DNA from: JBCBJX01 sp964342855
GTDB lineage: Bacteria; Pseudomonadota; Alphaproteobacteria; Caulobacterales; Parvularculaceae
Direction: 5' to 3'
NCBI GenBank assembly: GCA_964342855.1
Contig: CAYFIB010000014.1
Span: 1-64,000, forward strand
Length of the DNA: 64,000 nucleotides
The notes below the pieces were generated by a model that had not been told where the DNA came from, did not search any database, and worked only from the letters and a program-made list of their open reading frames with translations. Of the stretch, positions 7,971 to 16,870 are shown one piece after another. Numbering within the stretch: the first letter of the stretch is position 1; each line of letters opens with the position of its first letter. Both the position numbers and the translations under genes were made by a program.

Positions 7971-9140
7971 ATGACCGCCGACAAAACCAACCGCCCGCAC
8001 TTCGCGACCCGCGCGATCCACGCCGGTCAGGCGCCGGACCCGACAACGGGCGCGGTGATGCCGCCGATCTACCAGACCTCGACTTTCGCGCAGGAAAGCC
8101 CGGGCGTGCACAAGGGCTTCGTCTACGCCCGCGGCCACAACCCGACGCGTTTCGCCTATGAGCGCTGCATCGCCGACCTGGAGAATGGAACGCGCGGCTT
8201 CGCCTTCGCGTCCGGCATGGGCGCGATTTCGACGCTCATGGACATGCTGCCCGCAGGCGCGAACATCGTCGCGACCGACGACGTCTATGGGGGCACCTTC
8301 CGGCTGTTCGAGCGCGTGAAGAAAGATTCCGCGGCGCTCTCCTTCACCTATCAGAACCTCACTGATCCGTCGGCGCTGGAAGCGGCGATAACGGAAAAAG
8401 CCAAACTCGTCTGGGTGGAGACCCCGACGAACCCGCTTCTGAAGCTCGTCGACATCGAAGCTGTCGCGAAAATCTGCAAGGCGAAGGGCGTCCTCCTCGG
8501 CGTCGACAATACCTTCTCATCGCCCTTCTGCCAGCGCCCGCTCGATCTCGGCGCCGACATCGTCATGCACTCGGCGACGAAGTATATCGGCGGCCACTCC
8601 GACCTCGTCGGCGGCGTACTCGTGGTGAAACGGGACGATCTCGCCGAAAAGCTCGCCTTCCTGCAGAACTCCGTCGGCGCGCAGGCCGCCCCGTTCGATT
8701 CGTTTCTCGCGCTCCGTGGTCTGAAGACCCTGCCGCTGCGGGTCGAGCGCGCCTCATCAAACGCGCTGGAGCTCGCGAGGCGCCTCGAAGCGCACGCCGC
8801 TGTCGAGCGCGTCACCTATCCGGGCCTTGAAAGCCACCCGCAGCACGCCCTCGCCAAACGCCAGATGGACGCCTTCGGCGGCATGGTGACGATGTTCGTG
8901 AAGGGCGGCCTCGAGGCGGCGAAATCGATGCTGGAGCGGGTCGAGGTGTTTACCCTCGCCGAAAGCCTCGGCGGCGTTGAAAGCCTCATCGAGCACCCGG
9001 GCATCATGACCCACGCCTCCATCCCGCCGGAGCGGCGCGCGGAGCTCGGCGTCGACGACGCGCTTGTGCGCCTTTCCATCGGTATCGAGCATGTCGAGGA
9101 TCTCTGGCGCGATCTCGATCAGGCTCTCGCCGGGCTCTGA
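7971..9140 (+). CDS. trans-sulfuration PLP enzyme (cystathionine gamma-lyase/gamma-synthase)
   Basis: A 389-residue fold-type I PLP enzyme of the Cys/Met metabolism family. It shows HFATRAIHAGQAPDP at the N-terminus, YARGHNPTRFAYE, the aldimine lysine in MHSATKYIGGHSD, and the closing SLGGVESLIEHPGIMTHASI block. In the neighbourhood of cystathionine beta-synthase, gamma-lyase activity is the natural reading: cystathionine to cysteine, 2-oxobutyrate and ammonia. Gamma-synthases share all of these motifs, so the direction is inferred from context only. It has its own upstream region of about 170 bases shared divergently with the small secreted protein. Confidence 0.9.
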   Translation: MTADKTNRPHFATRAIHAGQAPDPTTGAVMPPIYQTSTFAQESPGVHKGFVYARGHNPTRFAYERCIADLENGTRGFAFASGMGAISTLMDMLPAGANIVATDDVYGGTFRLFERVKKDSAALSFTYQNLTDPSALEAAITEKAKLVWVETPTNPLLKLVDIEAVAKICKAKGVLLGVDNTFSSPFCQRPLDLGADIVMHSATKYIGGHSDLVGGVLVVKRDDLAEKLAFLQNSVGAQAAPFDSFLALRGLKTLPLRVERASSNALELARRLEAHAAVERVTYPGLESHPQHALAKRQMDAFGGMVTMFVKGGLEAAKSMLERVEVFTLAESLGGVESLIEHPGIMTHASIPPERRAELGVDDALVRLSIGIEHVEDLWRDLDQALAGL

Positions 9141-9144
9141 GCGT

Positions 9145-9915
9145 TCAGAGCTTCAGCACCGGCTCCAGATGTTCGGCGTACATCCGATCCCTGTGCTCCA
9201 GCAGGATCGGATCGAGCGCCGCGCGGGTTTCATCGTCGAGCCATTGAAACGCCGTCCGCGTCGCAGGGTCCATGGCGCACCTCTCTTCCGGCAACGGATT
9301 GAACAGCGCCATGACGACAGCGAGATAGATGTCGGCGGCAGTTGGCTCCGTACCTTGAAGGTATGCGCGTCCCTCGCCTTTACGCGCGTGCAGCAGGCTG
9401 GAGAAGTACTGCAACAAGCCGATGACGCGGGGCGTGAAGGTGTCAGCCTCGTCGCGCCGGTAGCCGTACTTCTTCGCGAGATAGCCCGCGACGTGGACCG
9501 GAAATCCACCGTTCTCGCTGAGGCCGGCGTGAATGGCCTGGAGGCGCCGGGTCCATGCAAGGCCGTATTCGCCGAGCAGCTCGTGGCCCAAACCGAACGT
9601 TAGAGTTCGCGCATCGACGTCCCGCGGCAACAGCGGCGGCGTCGGCGCCAGCCGTTCGGCGAGAAGCAGAATCTGCGCCCAACCCGGACGCGGTTTTTCG
9701 TCGTTGTAGATCGCGATCGGCCCGGTCCGCTCACCCGCCCAATCGACCAGACGGGGATCGTCATAGGTCAGTCGGACTGCGGACCAAACAATCCCTTTGA
9801 TGTGAAAAATACCTTTGGCCGCCTCGGTCCACGGGCTGGGCACGCCGCTCACCACGACCATGCGCATCCCCTTGGCCGCTATGGCTGTTTCAATATCCGT
9901 ATACTCAAAAGACAT
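9145..9915 (-). CDS. glutathione S-transferase-like protein
   Basis: A 256-residue protein with a thioredoxin-like N-terminal half (MRMVVVSGVPSPWTEAAKGI, about residues 17-36) and an all-alpha C-terminal half. The latter contains a GST-like TAADIYLAVVMALFNPLP segment near residue 200. A start at 9915 is preferred; an upstream in-frame ATG at 9951 has no ribosome site. The catalytic serine/cysteine region is not canonical, so the reaction is uncertain and it may be a non-catalytic GST relative. It is convergent with the transsulfuration gene, whose stop is 4 bases away. Confidence 0.7.
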   Translation of the reverse strand: MSFEYTDIETAIAAKGMRMVVVSGVPSPWTEAAKGIFHIKGIVWSAVRLTYDDPRLVDWAGERTGPIAIYNDEKPRPGWAQILLLAERLAPTPPLLPRDVDARTLTFGLGHELLGEYGLAWTRRLQAIHAGLSENGGFPVHVAGYLAKKYGYRRDEADTFTPRVIGLLQYFSSLLHARKGEGRAYLQGTEPTAADIYLAVVMALFNPLPEERCAMDPATRTAFQWLDDETRAALDPILLEHRDRMYAEHLEPVLKL

Positions 9916-10105
9916 TGATGCGCTCGCCTCCGACGTTTTGGCGACACTCAAACAATCCCAGCGGGCGACGCAAGACTTTGCGCTCGAAACGCATAAATCA
10001 GAACGCGAGGTTGCTGAACGAAACTCCCGCTATCGGAGTGTTAACGGGAAATCCGCGCCGTCTCGGCTAGGGTCGGTGCGACCGACATTTTCAGGAGCCC
10101 CCTGC

Positions 10106-12658
10106 ATGCGTTTCGCCGCGCCCCTCGCCGCCTGCCTTCTCGCCGTTTGCACCGCCCATGCAGCCCCGATCGAGTATTTCGAGGCGGACGGCGTGTCCTA
10201 CGATGCGTCCATTCCGACGCCCGAAGCGTTCCTCGGCCATGAGCTGGGCGAGAAGCCGGTGCGCCATGACACGATGGTCGCGTACCTGAAAGAACTCTCT
10301 GAGCTGTCGCCGCGGATTACGCATGAAGTGCTTGGCTACTCCCACGAGGGTCGGCCGATCCTCGGGCTCGTCATCACGTCCGAGAAGAACCACGCGAAAC
10401 TCGACACGATCCGCGCGGCGCACCTCGCCCGGCTTGATCCGGAAAACCCGGATACGGACGGCCCCGCGGTCGTCTGGCTGAACTACGGCGTGCACGGCGC
10501 CGAAAGCTCCGGCATGGACGCCGCCATCCCGGTCCTGCGCCACCTCGCCGCCGCCAAAGGCGACGCGATCGAAAAAACGCTCGATGAAACCGTGATCGTC
10601 ATGGTCGCGATCTTCAACCCGGACGGCCATTCGCGGCGCATCAACCATGTCTATCAGCATCTGCCCGCGACCGAAGTGACGAACCCGGACCATCAGGTCC
10701 ACCAGCTCTGGACCGAGGCGCGGGTGAACCACTACTGGTTCGACCTCAACCGCGACTGGCTTCTCCTCACTCAGCCGGAAAGCCGCGCGTGGATCGATTT
10801 CTGGCACGCCTGGAAGCCGAACGTCTCGGCGGACTTCCACGAGATGGGCTCGGATTCCTCCTACTACTTCCACCCGGGCGAGCCGAAGCGGCGCAATCCG
10901 TTGATCCCGGACGCCGTGCCGCAGTTCCTCGCCGGCCTCGCCGAAGGCCACCGCGAAGCGCTCGACAAGCGCGACGAGCTTTATTTCTCCGAAGAAGGGT
11001 TCGACAATTTCTACATCGGCAAAGGCTCGACCTATCCGTCCATCAACGGATCTGTCGGCATCCTTTTCGAGGCGGGCGCGGCCCGCGGCGGCGCCATCGA
11101 AGGATCGATCGGCGTGCGTCGCTATGAGGAGAACATCCGTCTCCATTTCGACACCTCGCTCTCGACCATCGAAGGCGCTCGCAAGGCGCGCGAGGAGCTG
11201 CTCGGCTATCAGCGTGGGTTCTTCGCGAGCGCCCTCGCCGAGAAGCCGGAAGAAGACGTGAAGGGCTATGTCTTCACCACCGCGGAAGATACGGGCCGCC
11301 TCTTCCAGTTCCTCATGCTGCTGAAACGCCACGACGTCTCCGTGCAACCGCTGACAGAGCCGCTTCAAATTGGCGGAAAAATCTATCCCGCGAAGACGTC
11401 CTATGTGGTTCCGCTGCGCCAGCCGCAGCGCAAAATGATCCGTGGGCTGTTTGATCTGGTGACGGTTTTCGAGGAGACGGTCTTTTACGACGTCTCCGGC
11501 TGGACGCTCCCCCTCGCCTACGATCTCGACTACGCGGAACTCGACCAGAACGAACTGGCGACCGCCAAGCTCGGCGCGCCGAAAGAGCCGAAGTTCAGCT
11601 CCGCGCCGACGCCCGCCGAAGGCGAGTACGGCTATCTTCTGGAGTGGACGGAGTATTACGCGCCGCGCGCCCTCGGCCGCCTCCAGAAAGCGGGCGTGCG
11701 CGCCCGTGCGCTCCTGGAGCCGAAACGCGTGCCGGTGGACAGCGAAGAGCAGGTCTTCGAGCGAGGAACGCTGTTCGTCCCCCTCTCCCGGCAGGACGTA
11801 TCTCCGCGCGACATCCATCGCCTGATGCGTGAAATCGCCCGCAAGGACGCGGTGCGCGTTCACCCGATCACCTCCGGCGAGGCGGCGGGCTCCGGCGATC
11901 TTGGCGCGCGCGACAGCGCGAAGACCGTCGCGACGCCGAAGATCCTCCTCGTCTTCAACGATGGCGTGCGCCGCTATGATGCCGGCGAGGTCTGGCACCT
12001 TCTCGATAAGGAGATGCAGCTCCCCGTCGTCCTCCGCGACAAGGGAACCCTCGGCGGCCTCGACCTCAACGACTACACCCACCTCGTCGCGCCCGGCGGC
12101 GCGAAGTTCGATGAGAAGGAGACCGACCGCATCAAGGCGTGGGTGCGCGCGGGCGGCGTCCTCATCACCCTGCGCGACGCTTCGGTCTGGGCGGAAGGCG
12201 CGTTCGCGGACCATGCGGATAAAAAGAAGAAAAAGGACGAGACGGAAGAAACGCCGCGCATCGACTACGCGGAGATCGATCTCAAAAACGCCGAGCACGT
12301 CATCGGCGGCGCGGTGTTCGCCGCCGATCTCGATTTCACCCACCCGCTCGGCTTCGGCTACAAGGACCGCTCCATCGCCTTCCTGAAAAACACGACGTAC
12401 ACGCTCTCGACGCCGAAGAACCCGTTCGCGACGGTCGCGAAATATCCGGATGCGCCGCTTCTTTCCGGCTACGCCTCGCGCAAGCGCATCGCGGAGATCG
12501 GCGGCACGCCCGCCCTCGTCGCCGACCGTTACGGCGCCGGCGCCGTCGTCATGTTCGCCGACAACCCGGCCTTCCGCGCCACCTTCCGCGGCGACGTGAA
12601 GCTCTTCATGAACGCGATCTATTTCGCGACGCTCATTGATCGGGCGCGGCTGGACTGA
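10106..12658 (+). CDS. secreted M14-family zinc carboxypeptidase (large form)
   Basis: An 850-residue exported peptidase. The start at 10106 gives a clear signal peptide (MRFAAPLAACLLAVCTAHAA) behind an AGGAG ribosome site; the frame stays open upstream but lacks such a site. The M14 zinc-binding pair is in YGVHGAESSG near residue 129, and the third ligand region is followed by DLNRDWLL and SADFHEMGSD. A large C-terminal extension (about 400-850) resembles the glutamine-amidotransferase-like domains found after M14 domains in marine bacteria, with AWVRAGGVLITLRDASVW. A lysine-rich linker KKKKKDE lies near residue 710. The role is probably peptide scavenging. Confidence 0.85.
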   Translation: MRFAAPLAACLLAVCTAHAAPIEYFEADGVSYDASIPTPEAFLGHELGEKPVRHDTMVAYLKELSELSPRITHEVLGYSHEGRPILGLVITSEKNHAKLDTIRAAHLARLDPENPDTDGPAVVWLNYGVHGAESSGMDAAIPVLRHLAAAKGDAIEKTLDETVIVMVAIFNPDGHSRRINHVYQHLPATEVTNPDHQVHQLWTEARVNHYWFDLNRDWLLLTQPESRAWIDFWHAWKPNVSADFHEMGSDSSYYFHPGEPKRRNPLIPDAVPQFLAGLAEGHREALDKRDELYFSEEGFDNFYIGKGSTYPSINGSVGILFEAGAARGGAIEGSIGVRRYEENIRLHFDTSLSTIEGARKAREELLGYQRGFFASALAEKPEEDVKGYVFTTAEDTGRLFQFLMLLKRHDVSVQPLTEPLQIGGKIYPAKTSYVVPLRQPQRKMIRGLFDLVTVFEETVFYDVSGWTLPLAYDLDYAELDQNELATAKLGAPKEPKFSSAPTPAEGEYGYLLEWTEYYAPRALGRLQKAGVRARALLEPKRVPVDSEEQVFERGTLFVPLSRQDVSPRDIHRLMREIARKDAVRVHPITSGEAAGSGDLGARDSAKTVATPKILLVFNDGVRRYDAGEVWHLLDKEMQLPVVLRDKGTLGGLDLNDYTHLVAPGGAKFDEKETDRIKAWVRAGGVLITLRDASVWAEGAFADHADKKKKKDETEETPRIDYAEIDLKNAEHVIGGAVFAADLDFTHPLGFGYKDRSIAFLKNTTYTLSTPKNPFATVAKYPDAPLLSGYASRKRIAEIGGTPALVADRYGAGAVVMFADNPAFRATFRGDVKLFMNAIYFATLIDRARLD

Positions 12659-12665
12659 CGATCAC

Positions 12666-12806
12666 GTCATCCCGGCCGTTACAGGCGTCCGAGCCCGAAA
12701 GGGCTCGGTGAACGCCTGTTAGAGCCGGGACCCATCTCGGACGTCCTCAGCGAGCAGTGAATGACCGAGATGGGTCCCGGATCGCGCTGCGCGCGTCCGG
12801 GATGAC
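12666..12806. repeat. nested palindromic intergenic repeat (GTCATCCC...GGGATGAC family)
   Basis: The outer arms are GTCATCCCGG and CCGGGATGAC. Inside are a hairpin built on CGAGCCC/GGGCTCG and a second inverted pair CCGGGACCCATCTCGG/CCGAGATGGGTCCCGG. The element fills the gap between two convergent genes (the M14 peptidase and the sodium:alanine symporter) and could act as a bidirectional terminator. The same GTCATCCC...GGGACCCA architecture recurs at 45427-45580, so it belongs to a dispersed family rather than being a single local hairpin. Confidence 0.8.
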
Positions 12807-12823
12807 AGGTCAGGTATACAGGC

Positions 12824-14242
12824 CTAGACCGCCCCCGCCTCATAGGCGCGAATATCCCGCCGAAGCTCCGGCAGCAGAAAATAGAGCGCCAGAAGGTTCG
12901 GGACCGCCATCAGGAACAGCATGGAGTCGATGAAGGCGATGATGGCGGAAAGATCGACCGCTGCGCCGATCGACAGGATGCAGCAGAGCGCAATCTTGTA
13001 GACGAGCTCCGCCCGATCGCTTTCGCCCGACAGATACGCCGTCGCCTTGGAGCCGTAATAGGCCCAGGAGACGAGCGAGGAGAAGGCGAAAAGGATCGCC
13101 GCGACCGATAGGATCGCCGGGAACCAGCCGATCACGCTTTCATAAGCTGCGGAGGTGATCTGCACGCCTTCGAAGGCGCCCGGCTGATACTGAAGATACG
13201 CCCCCGAGACGATAACGATGAGCCCCGTCATGGCGCAGACGACGATGGTGTCGAAGAAAGGCTCCAGCAGCGCGACATAGCCTTCTGTCAGCGGATTGTC
13301 GGTCTTCACCGCCGAGTGGGCGATGGCGGCGGACCCCACGCCCGCCTCATTGGAATAGGTCGCACGCTGCACGCCGCGGATGATCGCGCCGACGGCGCCG
13401 CCGGCTGCGGCCTCCAGCCCGAAAGCGGATTTGACGATGAGGAGGATCGCCCCTCCGAGGGCGTCGATATTGACCGCGAGGATGACGAGGCCGGCCGCGA
13501 GATAGATCCCCGCCATCGCCGGCACCAGCACCGCCGCGACGCGGCCGATGGACTTCACGCCCCCGATGATGACGACGCCGACGAGGGCGGCCATGATGAC
13601 GCCGAAGATGAGCGGGGCGTTGACGCCCGTCGCGGTCGTGAACTGGGCGTGCGCCTGGTTCACCTGCAGAATGCTGATCGATCCGCCGAGGGTGCAGATC
13701 GCGAAAAAGACGCCCAGCGCCTTTCCGAGCGGCTTTGAACCGATCCGGGTGAAGACCGTCTCGATATAATACATCGGCCCGCCGGAGACCGTCCCGTCGG
13801 GACGCACGCGCCGGTACTTTACGGCCATGGCGCACTCGACGAATTTCGACGTCATGCCGAAGAAGCCGGCGACCATCATCCAGAAGATCGCGCCCGGCCC
13901 GCCGAGGGCGATGGCGACGGGCACGGAGACGATGTTGCCGAGCCCGACCGTGCCCGAGAGCGCCGCTGACAGAGCCTGAAACGCGGAGATTTCGCCTTCG
14001 TGCCCGGGATCGTGGCGGCGGAAGAGAAGCTGAAAGCCGCGCGTGAAGCCGCGGATGTTGATGAAGCCGGTCGAGAAAGTGAACACGATCGCCGCGAGCG
14101 ACAGCCAGACGACGACCACCGGCAGATCGACCGGCCCGAGGGGTACGGAGAAAAAGACGATGTCGTTGAGCACCTGCGCGGCGGGCGCCAGCGCATCGTT
14201 GATCGCCTGGGCGAGGCCCGGCTTGTCCGTGTCGTCGGCCAT
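12824..14242 (-). CDS. sodium:alanine symporter family protein (AGCS)
   Basis: A membrane protein of about 472 residues that imports alanine or glycine with sodium. Diagnostic blocks include FQALSAALSGTVGLGNIVSVPVAIALGGPGAIFWM near residues 90-125, GGPMYYIE, and ATYSNEAGVGSAAIAHSAVKTDNPLTEG around residue 300, which is the family hallmark. About ten hydrophobic segments are visible. The start at 14242 follows a short GGGGA site; an ATG 30 bases further upstream is possible but has no ribosome site. It converges on the M14 peptidase gene across a palindromic repeat. Confidence 0.93.
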   Translation of the reverse strand: MADDTDKPGLAQAINDALAPAAQVLNDIVFFSVPLGPVDLPVVVVWLSLAAIVFTFSTGFINIRGFTRGFQLLFRRHDPGHEGEISAFQALSAALSGTVGLGNIVSVPVAIALGGPGAIFWMMVAGFFGMTSKFVECAMAVKYRRVRPDGTVSGGPMYYIETVFTRIGSKPLGKALGVFFAICTLGGSISILQVNQAHAQFTTATGVNAPLIFGVIMAALVGVVIIGGVKSIGRVAAVLVPAMAGIYLAAGLVILAVNIDALGGAILLIVKSAFGLEAAAGGAVGAIIRGVQRATYSNEAGVGSAAIAHSAVKTDNPLTEGYVALLEPFFDTIVVCAMTGLIVIVSGAYLQYQPGAFEGVQITSAAYESVIGWFPAILSVAAILFAFSSLVSWAYYGSKATAYLSGESDRAELVYKIALCCILSIGAAVDLSAIIAFIDSMLFLMAVPNLLALYFLLPELRRDIRAYEAGAV

Positions 14243-14340
14243 GGAGGTCCCCAAGAAACGCAAGACGGCCATTTAGACCGGTCGCCGCCGCCCGCATCAA
14301 GGCGCGCTCTCAGAGCCGTGTTGTGGGGCATGGAGGGGAT

Positions 14341-14437
14341 GGGAGGCGCCGCTATGAAACGCAACCGGCGGCGCCTCCCGGTTTCCGTCGACGGGGGAGG
14401 TGCCGACGAAAGCCATGAGCGTCCGGGAACGCTCATG
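14341..14437. other. two strong stem-loops in a 165-bp gap
   Basis: The gap between the AGCS gene and the ZIP transporter gene holds two perfect hairpins. The first has 12-bp arms (GGGAGGCGCCGC/GCGGCGCCTCCC, 14341-14352 and 14368-14379). The second has 9-bp arms CATGAGCGT/ACGCTCATG at 14414-14422 and 14429-14437. Neither is followed by a T tract, so they are not classical intrinsic terminators. They may end transcripts of the minus-strand ZIP gene or protect an mRNA end; this is inference. Confidence 0.5.
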
Positions 14438-14471
14438 CGCTAATTCCAGCAAATCCGGCGCCAGAGGCGCT

Positions 14472-15251
14472 CTAGTGCGGGACAGCGCTCAATTCGTCGT
14501 GGGAGTGCCCGTGCATCGGCGCGGCGGCGAGCGCGGCGGCGGCGCCCGCGGCGAGGCCGATCAACCGCCAGCGCCCGGCCCGACGCGAGGCGCCGTTGTC
14601 GGCGAAGGTCCGCCCCGTCCCCACCGCGAAAATCGCGCCGCCGACGACGCCGATGGCGATCCCGAGAGCGTCCGGCGTCAGGGCTTCGGCGAAATTGAGC
14701 GCCGCGAGCGCGCCGAGCGGCGTCGTCAGGGCGGCGCCGGCGAAAGCGGCGGGCGCGGCGAGCGGCGCGCGCAGGCCGGCCGTGCGAAACAGGAAGAAGA
14801 GCATCGCCCCCTCCCCGACTTCATGCAGGATGAGCCCGGCGACCGCCGCGACGCCGACAAGATGATCGACCGCGAAAGCGACGGCGTAGGCGCCGCCGTC
14901 CATGAACGAGTGAATGATGATGGCCGCGATCGGCGCGGCGACGGCGACGGCCGCAGCGCCTGGACGCGCGCCCATGCGTTCCGACAGCCGGTCGCTCAGA
15001 ACGTCGAAAAACCGCATGCCGGCGAGCCCGGCGAGAAACGCGAACGCCGCGCTCCAGCCGATGCGGGCGAACGCTTCCGGCGCGAGGTGCAGAATCGATG
15101 TGGCGATGAGGACGCCCGCGGCGGCGGGCTCCAGCCGCGCCTTCAGCCCGTCGGCGAGGCGCGCGCGCACGGCGGCGATCCACAGGCCCATGGTGGCCGC
15201 GAGAGCTGCGACGCCGGAAGCGGCGAGCGCCGGGTGGAAAGCGATGTCCAT
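14472..15251 (-). CDS. ZIP-family metal transporter
   Basis: A 259-residue polytopic protein with about eight hydrophobic segments. The ZIP metal-binding helices are visible: helix IV region IIHSFMDGGAYAVAF near residue 112-126 and helix V region LILHEVGEGAMLF near 140-152, with the metal-ligand His/Glu/Asp pattern. A histidine-containing tail (MHGHSHDE) closes the protein and may help bind metal. Zinc is the usual substrate, but iron or manganese cannot be excluded. It follows glpK by 66 bases on the same strand; no clear Zur box was recognised. Confidence 0.85.
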   Translation of the reverse strand: MDIAFHPALAASGVAALAATMGLWIAAVRARLADGLKARLEPAAAGVLIATSILHLAPEAFARIGWSAAFAFLAGLAGMRFFDVLSDRLSERMGARPGAAAVAVAAPIAAIIIHSFMDGGAYAVAFAVDHLVGVAAVAGLILHEVGEGAMLFFLFRTAGLRAPLAAPAAFAGAALTTPLGALAALNFAEALTPDALGIAIGVVGGAIFAVGTGRTFADNGASRRAGRWRLIGLAAGAAAALAAAPMHGHSHDELSAVPH

Positions 15252-15317
15252 GGACGGGACTCCAGCGGCCGCGCGCCGCTCTTCGTCGATGTGACGCTAT
15301 CACGTTAAATATTCAAG

Positions 15318-16808
15318 TCAGCCCGCGTGCGAGACCGCAAGCACCGCGGCGACGCAGGCGCGCCAGCGCCGCTTCCGGCTCTCGCGGTCGTCGCTCGACA
15401 TGGCGGGCGTGAAACGGCGCTCGACCGGCGCTTCGGCGAGATCGGCGAGGGAGTCGTGCAGCCCCGCCTTCAGTCCGGCGAGACGCGCGGCGCCGAGCGC
15501 CGTCGTCTCCAGAACGTGCGGACGGTCCACCGGCGTCTCCAGAATGTCGGCGAGGCTCTGGGCGAACCAGTCGTTCGCGGCCATGCCGCCGTCGATGCGC
15601 AGCGCGGAGACGGGGAAGCCGTCCTCCGCCATGGCGCGCATGAGATCATCCGTCTGGTGAACGACGCCTTCGAGTGCTGCGCGGGCGAGTTCGTCCGGCC
15701 CCGTTGCGCGCGTCATGCCGAAGACGGCGGCGCGGGCGCCAGGCTCCCAATGGGGCGCGCCCATGCCGGTGAACGCCGGCACCATCACCACCTGGCTGTC
15801 CGCCGCCGCGCGCGCCGCACGTTCGGCGGTCTCCGCCGAGGCGGCGATGAGGCCGAGCCCGTCGCGCATCCACTGCACGGCGGCGCCGGCGATAAAAATC
15901 GATCCCTCCACGGCGTAAGCGAGATCATCGCCGATCTTGTAGCAGACCGTCGAAAGAAGTCGGTTCGCCGACCGGGCGATCTCGGTCCCGGTGTTGAGAA
16001 TGGCGAAACACCCCGTGCCGAAGGTGCATTTAGCGGCGCCGGGCGCGAAACAGGACTGGCCGATGGCCGCCGCCTGCTGATCGCCCGCGACGCCGAGGAT
16101 CGGGATCGGCCGCCCGAATAATTCCGCATCTGTCTCGCCGAAATCCGCCGCGCAGTCGCGCGCCTCGGGCAGAAGCTCCAGCGGGACGTCGAAGAGGCGC
16201 GACAGCTCGGCGTCCCAGCTCATGGTCCGTATATTGAAGAGGCTCGTGCGGCTGGCGTTGGTCACGTCGCTCGCGTGCGTGCGCCCGCCTGTCAGCCGGT
16301 GGATGAGATAGCTGTCGACCGTCCCGGCGGCGAGCTCCCCTCGCCCCGCCCGCGCGCGCGCGCCGTCCACGGTGTCGAGAAGCCACGCGAACTTGGTCGC
16401 GGAGAAATAGGGGTCGACGAGAAGGCCGGTCTTTTCGCGCACCATCGCTTCGGCGCCGTCCGACTTCAGGCGCGCGCACGTTTCCGCCGTGCGGCGATCC
16501 TGCCAAACGATGGCGTTGTGGAGCGGCGCGCCGGTCGTACGCTCCCAGAGCACCGCCGTCTCGCGCTGATTGGTGAGGCCGAGAGCGGCGACGCGAAACC
16601 CCTTGGCTTCAGCCTCGGCGAAGGCGGCGCGGGCCGTCGCGAGGGTCGTCGTCCAGATCGCCTCGGGGTCGTGCTCCACCCAGCCGTCCGCCGGGTAGAT
16701 CTGCGGCAGGGCCTCCTGCGCGAGGCTGATGATCTCGCCGGCGGCGTCGAAGACGATGGCGCGGCTGCTCGTCGTGCCCTGATCGATGGCGAGAATGGCG
16801 TCCGCCAT
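15318..16808 (-). CDS. glpK: glycerol kinase
   Basis: A 496-residue FGGY-family kinase that phosphorylates glycerol to glycerol 3-phosphate. It begins ILAIDQGTTSSRAIVFD, contains WVEHDPEAIW, TNQRET, WQDRRT and the phosphate-binding FGTGCFAILNTG, and has the C-terminal LRIDGGMAANDWFAQ block. Length and motifs match bacterial GlpK. A GGGAGGACGCAT ribosome site precedes the ATG. No glycerol facilitator or glycerol-3-phosphate dehydrogenase gene is adjacent, so glycerol metabolism is completed elsewhere in the genome. Confidence 0.95.
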   Translation of the reverse strand: MADAILAIDQGTTSSRAIVFDAAGEIISLAQEALPQIYPADGWVEHDPEAIWTTTLATARAAFAEAEAKGFRVAALGLTNQRETAVLWERTTGAPLHNAIVWQDRRTAETCARLKSDGAEAMVREKTGLLVDPYFSATKFAWLLDTVDGARARAGRGELAAGTVDSYLIHRLTGGRTHASDVTNASRTSLFNIRTMSWDAELSRLFDVPLELLPEARDCAADFGETDAELFGRPIPILGVAGDQQAAAIGQSCFAPGAAKCTFGTGCFAILNTGTEIARSANRLLSTVCYKIGDDLAYAVEGSIFIAGAAVQWMRDGLGLIAASAETAERAARAAADSQVVMVPAFTGMGAPHWEPGARAAVFGMTRATGPDELARAALEGVVHQTDDLMRAMAEDGFPVSALRIDGGMAANDWFAQSLADILETPVDRPHVLETTALGAARLAGLKAGLHDSLADLAEAPVERRFTPAMSSDDRESRKRRWRACVAAVLAVSHAG

Positions 16809-16870
16809 ATGCGTCCTCCCGATGTGTTTTGGAGAAGACTAGCGCCCCCGCCCCCGGCGCGGCCAGCCGT

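Noticed and set aside
10091..12343. 750-residue antisense reading frame opposite the M14 peptidase
   Set aside because: High GC content keeps the antisense frame open; the translation is arginine-rich without any family motif or ribosome site. Similar shadows occur opposite the tricorn gene (34083-36191) and cbs (5142-6770).
15252..15317. Zur box before the ZIP transporter
   Set aside because: A TATCACGTTAAATATTC stretch was examined but shows no convincing palindrome.
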